From Sphingorhabdus sp. YGSMI21 (GTDB lineage: Bacteria; Pseudomonadota; Alphaproteobacteria; Sphingomonadales; Sphingomonadaceae): a stretch of DNA of 64,000 bases. Below the pieces are notes generated by a model, which was given only the letters and a program-made list of their open reading frames with translations, had not been told where the DNA came from and did not search any database. Below, in pieces: positions 56,928 to 64,000 of this stretch (position 1 is its first letter; each line of letters begins with the position of its first letter). The DNA lies in assembly GCF_002776575.1 (NCBI RefSeq), contig NZ_CP022548.1, positions 2,247,001-2,311,000 on the forward strand. Direction: 5' to 3'. The position numbers were made by a program, and so were the translations under genes.

Positions 56928-58670
56928 TCAACTGTCGTCATGCCCGGCGGCGAGCTGGGTCAGTTTGACAAATTCCTGACGCCAATAGCCACCCGGCGAT
57001 CCGGCCAGCCGTGCAACCTGATCGAAGGAATAATCGGCGAGCTTGCTGTCGCCGCGCAATTTCTGCCCGAAGGCAGCGACGGCAACCGCGAACGCCAGAT
57101 CGCCTTTCGGTTGCGGCGCGTTGTCCAGGGACGCGCTGCTGATGGTCTGGGCGATCAGTTTCGACTTGTCCCCATCCGGGGATTTGTAGCGCAACTTCAG
57201 ATAGGCCATTTCCTCGCCCTTCACCGCAGCACCGGCCTGGGTTTTCGAATAGCGGCGGTCGCCGATCCAGCCGGTCTTGCCGACCGGTATCACCTCGTAG
57301 AGAGCGGTAACCTGATGGCCGGCACCGATATCCCCGGCATCGATCCGGTCATTGTCGAAATCCTCCTCGCGCAGCGCCCGGTTTTCATAGCCGATCAGAC
57401 GATATTGCGAGATCACCGCGGGATTGAACTCGATCTGGATTTTGACATCCTTGGCGATGGTGAACAGGGTCGACGTCATTTCCTCGTCGAGCACCTTGCG
57501 CGCCTCCATCGCATTGTCGATATAGGCATAATTGCCGTTCCCGACATCGGCGATCTGTTCCATCATCGCCTCGTTATAATTATTCTGGCCAAAGCCCAGC
57601 GTGGTCAGCGTGATGCCGCTTTCGCGGTTCTTCTCGATCAGCTTGATCAAGTCGTCCTGACTGGTGATTCCGACATTGAAATCGCCGTCGGTCGCCAGAA
57701 TGACCCGGTTGACGCCGCCTTTGACAAAATGGTCGCGGGCGGTCTTGTAGGCAAGCTGGATGCCCGCTCCGCCAGCGGTCGAGCCACCGGCATCGAGCCG
57801 GGCCAGTGCTGCCTTGATATCGCGGGTGCTGCTGGTCGGTTCCAGCACCAGTCCGGCGGCGCCTGCATAGACGACGATGGAAACCTTGTCGCGGGCGGTC
57901 AGCTTGTTGGCGAGCATCCCGAGCGCGGTCTTGACCAGCGGCAGTTTGTCGCCGGCATGCATACTGCCCGAGACATCGAGCAGGAAAACCAGATTGGCCG
58001 CCGGGCGCGTTCTGTGGTCGAGATCATAGCCGCGTATGCCGATCCGCAGCAGCCGGCTCTGGTCGTTCCAGGGGGATCGCGCCACTTCGCTGGATACGCT
58101 GAACGGGACATCGCGACTGGCGGGTTTGGGATAGTCGTAGCGGAAATAATTGACCATTTCCTCGGTCCGGACCGCTGCCTGTGGCGGCAGACGGCCTGCG
58201 GTCAGAAAGCGGCGCGTGTTCGAATAGCTGCCGGTATCGACATCGACGGAGAAGGTGGAAACCGGTTCCAGCCGCGCCAGCTTGACGTCGGACACCGGCT
58301 CGCCATCATAGCGTTCGCGGTCTTCTTTCGGGATCGCAACCGGATCGCGCAAGGATGGCTGGTAGCGGTAGACCGTGGTCTGCTGCTCGGGCTGCTTGCC
58401 GTAAATCTGCACACCGTTCTGGTCGATGATGATGGCATTGGAAGGCGAGGGAGCCGCAACCACGCCCGGCGCATAGGCCGCTGCGCCAGCATAATCCGCC
58501 TCGGCCTCCTCTGGCATGACAGGCATGTCTAGTTGCATTGGCGGCGCATAGCCTTTTGACGCGGACTGCTTGTCGGAAGAGCAGGACGAGATGATCATCG
58601 TCAGGGCAACGGCGTGAACACAGGCGGTCAAGCCGGCGGGAAAAGCGATGCTTCCGGGGGGCGTTCTCAT
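56928..58670 (-). CDS. von Willebrand factor A domain lipoprotein (YfbK-like, DUF3520)
   Basis: 580 residues from ATG 58670, preceded by AGGAGA at good spacing. N-terminal lipoprotein-like signal ending TMIISSC. A domain of the YfbK family (KLARLEPVSTFSVDVDTGSYSNTRRFL), a VWA domain with the MIDAS motif DVSGSMHAGDKLPL and a late TDGDFNVG, and a C-terminal DUF3520 domain (EVIPVGKTGW...; KLRYKSPDGDKSKL). VWA lipoproteins of this type are periplasmic adhesion or stress modules of unknown exact role. Confidence 0.85.
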   Translation of the reverse strand: MRTPPGSIAFPAGLTACVHAVALTMIISSCSSDKQSASKGYAPPMQLDMPVMPEEAEADYAGAAAYAPGVVAAPSPSNAIIIDQNGVQIYGKQPEQQTTVYRYQPSLRDPVAIPKEDRERYDGEPVSDVKLARLEPVSTFSVDVDTGSYSNTRRFLTAGRLPPQAAVRTEEMVNYFRYDYPKPASRDVPFSVSSEVARSPWNDQSRLLRIGIRGYDLDHRTRPAANLVFLLDVSGSMHAGDKLPLVKTALGMLANKLTARDKVSIVVYAGAAGLVLEPTSSTRDIKAALARLDAGGSTAGGAGIQLAYKTARDHFVKGGVNRVILATDGDFNVGITSQDDLIKLIEKNRESGITLTTLGFGQNNYNEAMMEQIADVGNGNYAYIDNAMEARKVLDEEMTSTLFTIAKDVKIQIEFNPAVISQYRLIGYENRALREEDFDNDRIDAGDIGAGHQVTALYEVIPVGKTGWIGDRRYSKTQAGAAVKGEEMAYLKLRYKSPDGDKSKLIAQTISSASLDNAPQPKGDLAFAVAVAAFGQKLRGDSKLADYSFDQVARLAGSPGGYWRQEFVKLTQLAAGHDDS

Positions 58671-58861
58671 TAATTCTCTCCTCGTGAATAAAATGATATA
58701 ACGTAACATATATGATCATTATGAAGATGAACGGGAGATGAACGGGCTCTTTCTCCGTCGGTTCCGGCGTGATCAGCCGAGGGCGTGACGGACATCACGC
58801 AACGCCCGGCGCTCCATTGGTTACAGTTTTGCGGTCGCGTTATTCAGAGGAGACAGAATCA

Positions 58862-59785
58862 ATGCCCGGTGAAAACTCTAACGCAGTGATCCAGAAAAAA
58901 GTGGATGAACTGAAGGAAAAATTCGAAGCCCGCGTTCAGGCGATCAGACAGAAGGGATCGGAACAATTGGGGAATATCAACGATGATGCTCCCGATCCGT
59001 CCGATACCGAAGCGATGCTCAACCTCACCTTTGACGTGAAGTGGAAGCTGACATCGATCAAATTCGACGTGCCGCAATTTTCCATGGAAAGGGAAACGAT
59101 CAAATTCGACATTCCCGAGGTGACGATGAAAATCAAGGAACTCAAATTCGATGTTCCTGCCACCCGCATGGTACGGAAGTGCATCGCGAAAAAGCCAGAA
59201 TTCCACGGCTTCAAGGTCAAATGGACCTGCATTTACGCCCATGTGCCGGAAGCCTATATGAAGCGGGTGACGATCAAGACCGATATTCCGCAATTCTCGA
59301 GCAAGCGAGTGGAAATCAAGTTCGACAAGCCGGTGGTGAAAATGGATCGGGTGGAGATAAAACTCCATCTGCCGCAATTCTATCTCCGCAAGCTCGACGC
59401 CCAGATCGAGGACCACAAGGAAAAGGTCGAGGATGTCGCTGCCGACATGACGGCCGAAATAGCCTCCGCCCAGACCGAGTTGAAAGCCAGCCTCCAGTCC
59501 GAGATCGGCGAGGAAATCGAACTGATGTTCGATGATCTCAGGGAATCGATCCTGAAGGAGCGGACCAATGTCGAAAGCGCCTATGACGAAGCCATCGGCA
59601 AGACCAAATCGGCCATCCGGATCCTGAAGGAAAACAACGCGGTTGACGAAGTGGCGCGCCTGGAAGGCGAATTGTCCAAGCTGGTTAGCGATTATCAGCA
59701 GCTGCTGGCCGATCTCGACAAGGCGCTGGAAGAGATGAACGCGCAACAGCATGAAGCGCTGACCTCGCTCAAAATCTCTGCCTGA
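58862..59785 (+). CDS. coiled-coil protein with eight 14-residue IKFDxP repeats, unknown function
   Basis: 307 residues from ATG 58862 (AGGAGA 8 nt upstream). N-terminal coil (QKKVDELKEKFEARVQAI), then about eight tandem units of period 14 (residues 66-179; one gap is 16) with the pattern [IL]K-[FT]-D-[VI]-P-Q-[FV]-x-M-x-R-x-E, e.g. IKFDVPQFSMERET and IKFDIPEVTMKIKE. Two inner units are divergent (IAKKPEFHGFKVKW, IYAHVPEAYMKRVT). A long C-terminal coiled coil (180-307) follows. No signal peptide. The repeats should form short amphipathic strands. I recognise no named family. Confidence 0.75.
   Translation: MPGENSNAVIQKKVDELKEKFEARVQAIRQKGSEQLGNINDDAPDPSDTEAMLNLTFDVKWKLTSIKFDVPQFSMERETIKFDIPEVTMKIKELKFDVPATRMVRKCIAKKPEFHGFKVKWTCIYAHVPEAYMKRVTIKTDIPQFSSKRVEIKFDKPVVKMDRVEIKLHLPQFYLRKLDAQIEDHKEKVEDVAADMTAEIASAQTELKASLQSEIGEEIELMFDDLRESILKERTNVESAYDEAIGKTKSAIRILKENNAVDEVARLEGELSKLVSDYQQLLADLDKALEEMNAQQHEALTSLKISA
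59057..59398 (+). repeat. 42-bp tandem coding repeats (14-residue protein repeat)
   Basis: Within the 58862-59785 gene, ATCAAATTCGAC-type words recur every 42 bp except for one 48-bp step. The DNA copies are diverged, so the repeat is old and kept at protein level. Confidence 0.7.
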
Positions 59786-60127
59786 AAAACCGGCCAGGCC
59801 GCCGTCCGCCCGCCCACAAGCGCGCGCAAGGCAGCCTGGCCGTTTCGCTATATCGGTCGGGGATCAACGCCGGTCGAGCCGGTGGTGAATGTGCAGGAGC
59901 CATATCGCGCAGCGCCGGCCGGCGCGCTGGATTTACTGTTTCAGAAACATTGGAAATCAATCGGCTATGTTAAAGTGATGCCGTACAGCGTTACTGTAAT
60001 TGCCAATTATCTGCATGGATAGTTGTTCATATATTTCGCAATATTTGTATTCTTCGAATAAAAGTGATATGGTCCATGGTCTGTTTATAATAGTTTAGTG
60101 TCGAACAACTTATAAAAAGGTTTTCGC
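59786..60127. other. 342-bp AT-rich leader before the radical SAM gene, with an upstream hairpin
   Basis: At its left end a 13-bp hairpin (59791-59803 with 59830-59842, CGGCCAGGC/GCCTGGCCG core) is a likely terminator for the repeat-protein gene. From about 59930 composition becomes clearly AT-rich, unlike the rest of the window. A perfect TATAAT lies at 60086-60091 with weak -35 choices, and AAAAAGG at 60114-60120 is the ribosome site. This abrupt change suggests the start of acquired DNA. Confidence 0.55.
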
Positions 60128-61363
60128 ATGGGAGGGATGGACCCTGAAACTCTGGCAGATGGACTGGCTGTTCATGCACCCTCTGCACTCGACTTTCTCC
60201 GCCTGAGCGAGCAAGATATGTTCAATCGCCATCAAAGAGATGGTCTGGACGCACTGGAAAAACCGAAACTGCTGACGGAAGACATTCGCTATCCGGCAAG
60301 CCTCTACATTATTTTGAAAGCGACAAGGCTGTGCAATCTTCGGTGCAGCTATTGCAATGCCTGGCGGGAAGGCCCGAACCAGGTCATCTCCTTCGAGCTG
60401 CTGGCGAAAGCCATACAAAACGCAATGTCTCTCCCCGGTATCCGGTGGCTGCACATTGTCTGGCACGGCGGTGAGACAACCCTTCTGTCCCGCCGCTATT
60501 TCGAGCGGGCAATCTGGCTGCAAGAGCATTTCAGGGTTGATGATCGCCGCGTCGAACATTCCATCCAGACCAATGCAACACTGTTGAACGAGGATTGGTG
60601 CCGCTTTTTCAAGGCGACGGGATTTTCGGTCGGGGTCAGTCTGGATTTCAACGAGAAAAACCACGACAGGCATCGCCGGTTCAAAGACGGTTCCGGAAGC
60701 TATGCCGATGCGCGGCGGGGCGTGGATCTGCTGGAAAAATTCGAGATCCCGCATGGTTGGCTCGCGGTGGTGGACGAGCAGGTCATGGCGCTTGGCGCAC
60801 GCGGTTTGCTGGAGGGCTTGCTGGAGCAAAATGTGGCAACGGTGGGGTTTCTCAACGCTCTGCCGGCCAATGACGAAAGTAGCTCGCCCATGCCTTATCT
60901 TCCGTGGGACCGGTTTGTCGAGTTCCTGCGCGATGTCTTCCGGCTGTGGAAAGCGGAATATCGCGACAAGATCACCATTCGCGAACTTGATTCACTATAC
61001 CGGATCGTCGGCGGGTCCGACTCTCGCCTCTGCATTTATCAAGGCGGATGTATGGGACAATATTTGACAGTGGAACCAGACGGCGTGGTGTCAGCCTGTG
61101 ACAAATATGTTGGCGACGAGGCATTCAGATTCGGCAGTCTCGCCACCCAATCCCTGCAGGAAATATTGGTGAATAATTCATCGCTGGAACAAGTTAGGTC
61201 CGAATCGGACGCTCTATTGAGTTCATTCTCTTTATGCGCTAACTATAAATATTGTCGCGGAGGATGTCCACATGACGCGCGCCTGAATTTAAGGCACGGT
61301 ATTAGTAGTAATTGTTGTGGTCTATATGATTTAATAGAAGATATGAAAGAAGAGGAGAGATAG
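60128..61363 (+). CDS. radical SAM/SPASM peptide-crosslinking enzyme (DarE/dynobactin-maturase-like)
   Basis: 411 residues. AAAAAGG lies 7 nt before the ATG. Radical SAM cluster C69-NLR-C73-SY-C76, then HIVWHGGETTLLSRRYFERA (the GGEP-like SAM-contact motif, here GGET), NATLLNEDW, and GVSLDF. C-terminal SPASM cysteines: CIYQGGCMGQYLTVEPDGVVSAC, then CANYKYCRGGCPHDA and NCC, enough for two auxiliary Fe-S clusters. It lies 2 bp before a 62-codon peptide ending WIYNIWTYRF, so its likely job is to form C-C or C-N crosslinks in that peptide. An anaerobic sulfatase maturase is unlikely since no sulfatase is near. Confidence 0.85.
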   Translation: MGGMDPETLADGLAVHAPSALDFLRLSEQDMFNRHQRDGLDALEKPKLLTEDIRYPASLYIILKATRLCNLRCSYCNAWREGPNQVISFELLAKAIQNAMSLPGIRWLHIVWHGGETTLLSRRYFERAIWLQEHFRVDDRRVEHSIQTNATLLNEDWCRFFKATGFSVGVSLDFNEKNHDRHRRFKDGSGSYADARRGVDLLEKFEIPHGWLAVVDEQVMALGARGLLEGLLEQNVATVGFLNALPANDESSSPMPYLPWDRFVEFLRDVFRLWKAEYRDKITIRELDSLYRIVGGSDSRLCIYQGGCMGQYLTVEPDGVVSACDKYVGDEAFRFGSLATQSLQEILVNNSSLEQVRSESDALLSSFSLCANYKYCRGGCPHDARLNLRHGISSNCCGLYDLIEDMKEEER

Positions 61364-61365
61364 GC

Positions 61366-61554
61366 ATGGCTGAGATTTCAATCGATCGTGAAGCTTTCGA
61401 GATTCTGGAAAAAGGCGAGCTGGAGGCCGCGAGAGGGGACTCCAGACTGGCAAGCTTCTTGGCCAACAAATTCCGTGAAGGGGACGAACGAGCAAGGGCA
61501 GATGCCAGCGCCAAAGCCGACTGGATATATAATATCTGGACTTACAGGTTCTAA
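61366..61554 (+). CDS. dynobactin-like RiPP precursor peptide
   Basis: 62 residues. Residues 1-52 form a charged helical leader (ISIDREAFEILEKGELEAARGD, LASFLANKFREGDERARADASAKAD), and residues 53-62 are WIYNIWTYRF, flush with the stop codon. The core aligns with dynobactin A WNSNVHSYRF without gaps: W1, N4, Y8, R9 and F10 identical, V5/I5 and S7/T7 similar. In dynobactin W1-N4 and H6-Y8 are crosslinked by a radical SAM enzyme; here W6 replaces H6. The gene is 2 bp after a radical SAM/SPASM gene, preceded by GAGAGATAGG. Product and antibiotic activity are inferred. Confidence 0.8.
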   Translation: MAEISIDREAFEILEKGELEAARGDSRLASFLANKFREGDERARADASAKADWIYNIWTYRF

Positions 61555-61729
61555 GGCCGTTGCTGCGTTGCGCTGACGACGCACCAATATGTTTCCGCGC
61601 GCGGAAGGCATCGGGTTTTTCACGGAAGGTCCCAAGCAATAGGAATGAGTGGGCAATCGGTGTGGCTGTGACCGTATCTCGAACGCTATAGATTGAGATT
61701 GCAGGCGTACCGATCGCGATCTTCATCTC

Positions 61730-62026
61730 GATATCTACAGGCTGAACCGGGTAGAAGGACCTTATGTGCTGGAGGCGCAGGCCGACCTTTTGTCCGATCT
61801 GGCCAGCACCGTCGTTGTCCCGTTGGTCCCCGCGAAGGCCGTCCGCGCCGAAACCATGCGCAAGCTGAAACCGGTAATTACCATCAAGGGGCAAGACCTC
61901 TGCCTGATGACCACCGACATCGGCACCCTGCGCCGCGCGTCGCTGGGCAAGCCGGTGGTGAATGTGGAGGGGCCCTATCGCGCGGTGATGGTCGACGCGC
62001 TGGATTTTCTGGTTCAGGGGTTTTGA
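61730..62026 (+). pseudogene. ccdB: ccdB toxin remnant lacking its start codon
   Basis: The frame from 61730 encodes a clear CcdB match (DIYRLNRVEGPYVLEAQADLLSDL, VVPLVPAKAV, PVITIKGQDLCLMTTDIGTL, VMVDALDFLVQGF). The usual MARFDVYRL beginning is replaced by RDLHLDIYRL, and no ATG, GTG or TTG occurs between the in-frame stop TGA at 61694 and 61766 (GTG, already inside the domain). No ccdA antitoxin gene is seen upstream. Probably a broken gyrase-poison toxin; use of GTG 61766 would give a shortened protein. Confidence 0.7.
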
Positions 62027-62106
62027 GGGTGGGTTGGGTGCGATGTATTGCAATGGTATCGTGATTCTCGTCGATCGAACGCTTGCTGGAGCGTCAAAGC
62101 CATGGC

Positions 62107-62574
62107 TCAATTTTCCACTTCATAAACAGGATGATCGGGAGCGAAGGTCTCCAAGGAAGCTTTGTTTCCCATAATTCCAAATATAACGTGGATCCGATGT
62201 ATATGATCACCATATTCTTTTGTGTAAAAGGCGTACATTGCCTCTCTGAATAAGGATTCTATTTCACCAGTCCATAGCGCGGAACCAGAAACTCTTCGGG
62301 TACCTGCAGTGAGGACTCTAATCCAAGGATCGTCACCTAAACGGACTGTATATTTTCGTTTGTTATGCTTATCCCGCTCGTCGCTAAAATCCATGAAGAC
62401 ATCATTTCTTGCTACTATGGTTTCTCGAATAAATTCAGTATCGTCTATTTGAAGACTGTAGTTCATGGGATCGAAACCATCTTCCGGCCTACCGCTCATG
62501 CCCGCTTCTTTAAAGAGCAGTTTTCTATCTTCATCAACAAGCGCTCTTCTTTCGCGATCAAACACAAAAACCAT
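62107..62574 (-). CDS. hypothetical 155-residue protein
   Basis: 155 residues, no recognised domain. Features: charged N-terminus (VFDRERRALVDEDRKLLFKEAG), a central block with aromatic and basic residues (RKYTVRLGDDPWIRVLTAGTRRVSGSALW), and MYAFYTKEYGDHIHRIHVIFG. AGAGGAA lies upstream of ATG. No signal peptide or membrane span. Composition is AT-richer than the core genome, like the rest of this end of the window. It could be an accessory or immunity protein, but nothing in the sequence proves it. Confidence 0.55.
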   Translation of the reverse strand: MVFVFDRERRALVDEDRKLLFKEAGMSGRPEDGFDPMNYSLQIDDTEFIRETIVARNDVFMDFSDERDKHNKRKYTVRLGDDPWIRVLTAGTRRVSGSALWTGEIESLFREAMYAFYTKEYGDHIHRIHVIFGIMGNKASLETFAPDHPVYEVEN

Positions 62575-62663
62575 GCTCTAATTTCCTCTCTTCAAGCGTT
62601 CCAGGCGAAACTTTGCCGCAGGCAATCCAACGCCCAAAGTGCCGGCAGCAAGCTTGGTAAGGC

Positions 62664-62790
62664 GTGGTTCGACAGGCTCACCACTAACGGACATAACGGT
62701 CGGAACACCCTCATCCAACTGCTTTTAGCCGCCTGCCCCGACGCTTCGGGGGCAAGATTTCCTATCATTCTCCCTTGCGGGAGAAGGTGT
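62664..62790. repeat. candidate dispersed intergenic repeat with small hairpins
   Basis: Contains GGTTCGACAGGCTCACCACTAAC..., a word commonly repeated in intergenic regions of sphingomonads, followed by two hairpins: GCCCCG-ACGCTT-CGGGGGC (about 62734-62752) and TCTCCC-TTGC-GGGAGA (62770-62785). Only one copy lies in this window, so repetition is from memory of related genomes. Confidence 0.5.
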
Positions 62791-62840
62791 AAATGATGGT
62801 GAATTACGGAGATAAAGTCGACTGTCGCAGTGATCCCGAC

Positions 62841-64000
62841 TTATAATTCGCTCGGATGTTCTATCTTGTGGCCCCGCATGGCACGTTGCGCATCGCAAAT
62901 CGCTAATTCAACGGGGCCAACAAATTCATATTGATGGCGTTTCCTTAACCGAAACCGGGGACAGGCTAAGCCCGCCCAATAATCATCATGTTCGCTTAAT
63001 CCTGCTTTTGCATATGGGTAGCTCTGTAAAAATATGTCTTTTAGAGCAACGGTAAGAAGAGATTGATCTGTTACAAAAGAGAAACGATAATAATCTGTAT
63101 TTCTTGAAAACAGATCTTTGTAATTCTCCTTAAAGAATAGCTGCATAACCGCCAAGTCAGCGTATGAAACTGCTCGTTCATTGCTCTCAAATTTGTTCAC
63201 CAGCACCCAGAAATGCCAGATAAGTTTTTTCGTCAATGGGCTGATCGCAAAGTCGATCTCATTCTCGTTGGTTTTGACGAGGCACCGATAAGAACTTTTC
63301 TTACCTCTGATAAACACATAATTGCCGATAAAACTCGTCGGGTTTTTTACTTTCTTTGCGCACCGCACGTGCAGCTGATCCAATCGAACCAAACGTTCCA
63401 GAATTTCGATGCTGTTTCTGTCCTTGCACATTGTGTCCTGCGACCCTGCCTGCAAGATAAGCTTACAATATTCCATAACTGCTACGGGATTTACAGCTTC
63501 AATTTTCGAGATCCCTGCAAAATCCTCGGGCCACTGAAAAGTGGATTTAAAACCTGTGTCCAGAGCGGCTTGATAATAATCGCGTGCTTTCTGGTTGCCC
63601 TGTTTGGCATCTTTATCCAGGACAATTTGTCTTGCCAGATCAATATTGGCGTAATCATTGCCAGTCGCAGCAAGCTGCATCAATGCGTCCATGCGTGTTA
63701 CTGAACCAGAATCCTCAGTTCGTGTGGAGAGTAATGCATATTTGTATGCAGCAAGCCTCAGTCCTTTTGTCGGCTTTCCTGTATTGACCGTTTGCGCCTG
63801 CACGATACCATCTTGGGGGATGAAAATCGTCAACTTGCCGGAACCATCACTTCCGGCGGCGGCGTGTAGCTTCAACGCCGTTGCAATATTTTTCTCAACC
63901 CCAACTCCTTCTTCGAAATGGAGACCCAAAACAAATTGTGACCATTTGTTTCCGGATTTAGCCCGCTGGGCCCGACGTTGAATATCATATTCTATGATTC
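62841..64000 (-). CDS. Sel1-repeat-containing hypothetical protein (5' partial)
   Basis: The frame is open to the right edge (no start found; TTG 63929 is internal). Its visible N-terminal part fits a Sel1 repeat: AKSGNKWSQFVLGLHFEEGVGVEKNIATALKLHAAAGSDG, i.e. AxxG....LGxxYExGxGV......A....AA..G. Two more partial repeats may follow (MQLAATGNDYANIDLARQ...; KQGNQKARDYYQAALDTG). The C-terminal part is not recognised. Sel1 proteins serve as scaffolds. AT-rich, at the edge of the accessory region. Confidence 0.7.
   Translation of the reverse strand, partial: IIEYDIQRRAQRAKSGNKWSQFVLGLHFEEGVGVEKNIATALKLHAAAGSDGSGKLTIFIPQDGIVQAQTVNTGKPTKGLRLAAYKYALLSTRTEDSGSVTRMDALMQLAATGNDYANIDLARQIVLDKDAKQGNQKARDYYQAALDTGFKSTFQWPEDFAGISKIEAVNPVAVMEYCKLILQAGSQDTMCKDRNSIEILERLVRLDQLHVRCAKKVKNPTSFIGNYVFIRGKKSSYRCLVKTNENEIDFAISPLTKKLIWHFWVLVNKFESNERAVSYADLAVMQLFFKENYKDLFSRNTDYYRFSFVTDQSLLTVALKDIFLQSYPYAKAGLSEHDDYWAGLACPRFRLRKRHQYEFVGPVELAICDAQRAMRGHKIEHPSEL

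Noticed and set aside
56274..58532. 752-residue plus-strand ORF
   Set aside because: It crosses the PepSY gene and the VWA gene; the sequence is arginine/proline-rich shadow without a domain.
60128..61363. Radical SAM gene as anaerobic sulfatase maturase
   Set aside because: No sulfatase near, and the next gene is a short peptide with a dynobactin-type core.
61693..62064. 123-residue ORF in another frame over the ccdB remnant
   Set aside because: The neighbouring frame gives the CcdB match; this one is Arg-rich shadow.
62664..62790. CRISPR array
   Set aside because: Only two unlike hairpins and no regular spacers; it fits an intergenic repeat better.

Overview
The window looks like chromosomal DNA of an alphaproteobacterium of the Sphingomonadales (Sphingopyxis/Parasphingorhabdus-like). 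This is judged from gene content and motifs, not from a database search: rcdA, COQ9, a methionine synthase split into two genes, FeoAB, EI-Ntr, an alphaproteobacterial LexA box of the GAAC-N7-GAAC type, and moderately GC-rich coding sequence. No rRNA, tRNA, CRISPR array, integrase or complete IS element was found.

Layout. 1-6.7 kb: partial methyltransferase, an unexplained structured intergenic region, redoxin and DsbD-type disulfide reductase, PafA-like phosphatase, secreted beta-helix protein. 6.8-12.6 kb: methionine-cycle operon on the minus strand (ArsR-methyltransferase fusion, metF, metH N-part, metH C-part), headed by a perfect 9-2-9 palindromic operator. 12.8-16 kb: two small lipoproteins, a class A beta-lactamase-like hydrolase, a phospholipase-D-fold synthase. 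16-24 kb: rpoZ, then cpoB-tilS-ftsH, a RodZ-like protein and EI-Ntr. 24-34 kb: two DUF465 peptides, rcdA, an OYE-family reductase, COQ9, feoAB with a Fur-like box, ssb, a methyltransferase, DUF3237, ribA, xth, lolA. 34-42.3 kb: ftsK, UbiH-type hydroxylase, SDR, two OmpA-family proteins, a CorC/HlyC protein, a HhH membrane protein and a 33-residue membrane micro-ORF. 42.7-53 kb: M20 peptidase, betaine-lipid genes btaAB behind a Pho box, a radical-SAM/UdgX DNA-repair pair behind a LexA box, an MscS channel, a K+/H+ antiporter, a FadL-type porin. 53-59.8 kb: a DUF2946-TonB receptor-PepSY metal-uptake-like cluster, a VWA lipoprotein, and a protein built from 14-residue tandem repeats.

59.8-64 kb is AT-richer and accessory. 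It holds the most exciting locus: a radical SAM/SPASM enzyme (60128-61363) followed 2 bp later by a 62-residue peptide (61366-61554) that ends flush with the stop codon in WIYNIWTYRF. This is the layout and core pattern of dynobactin A (WNSNVHSYRF), the BamA-targeting bicyclic RiPP antibiotic, with Trp replacing His6. It appears to be a new dynobactin-like RiPP locus. Around it lie a start-less ccdB remnant, an unknown 155-residue protein, a small-repeat intergenic segment and a partial Sel1-repeat protein.
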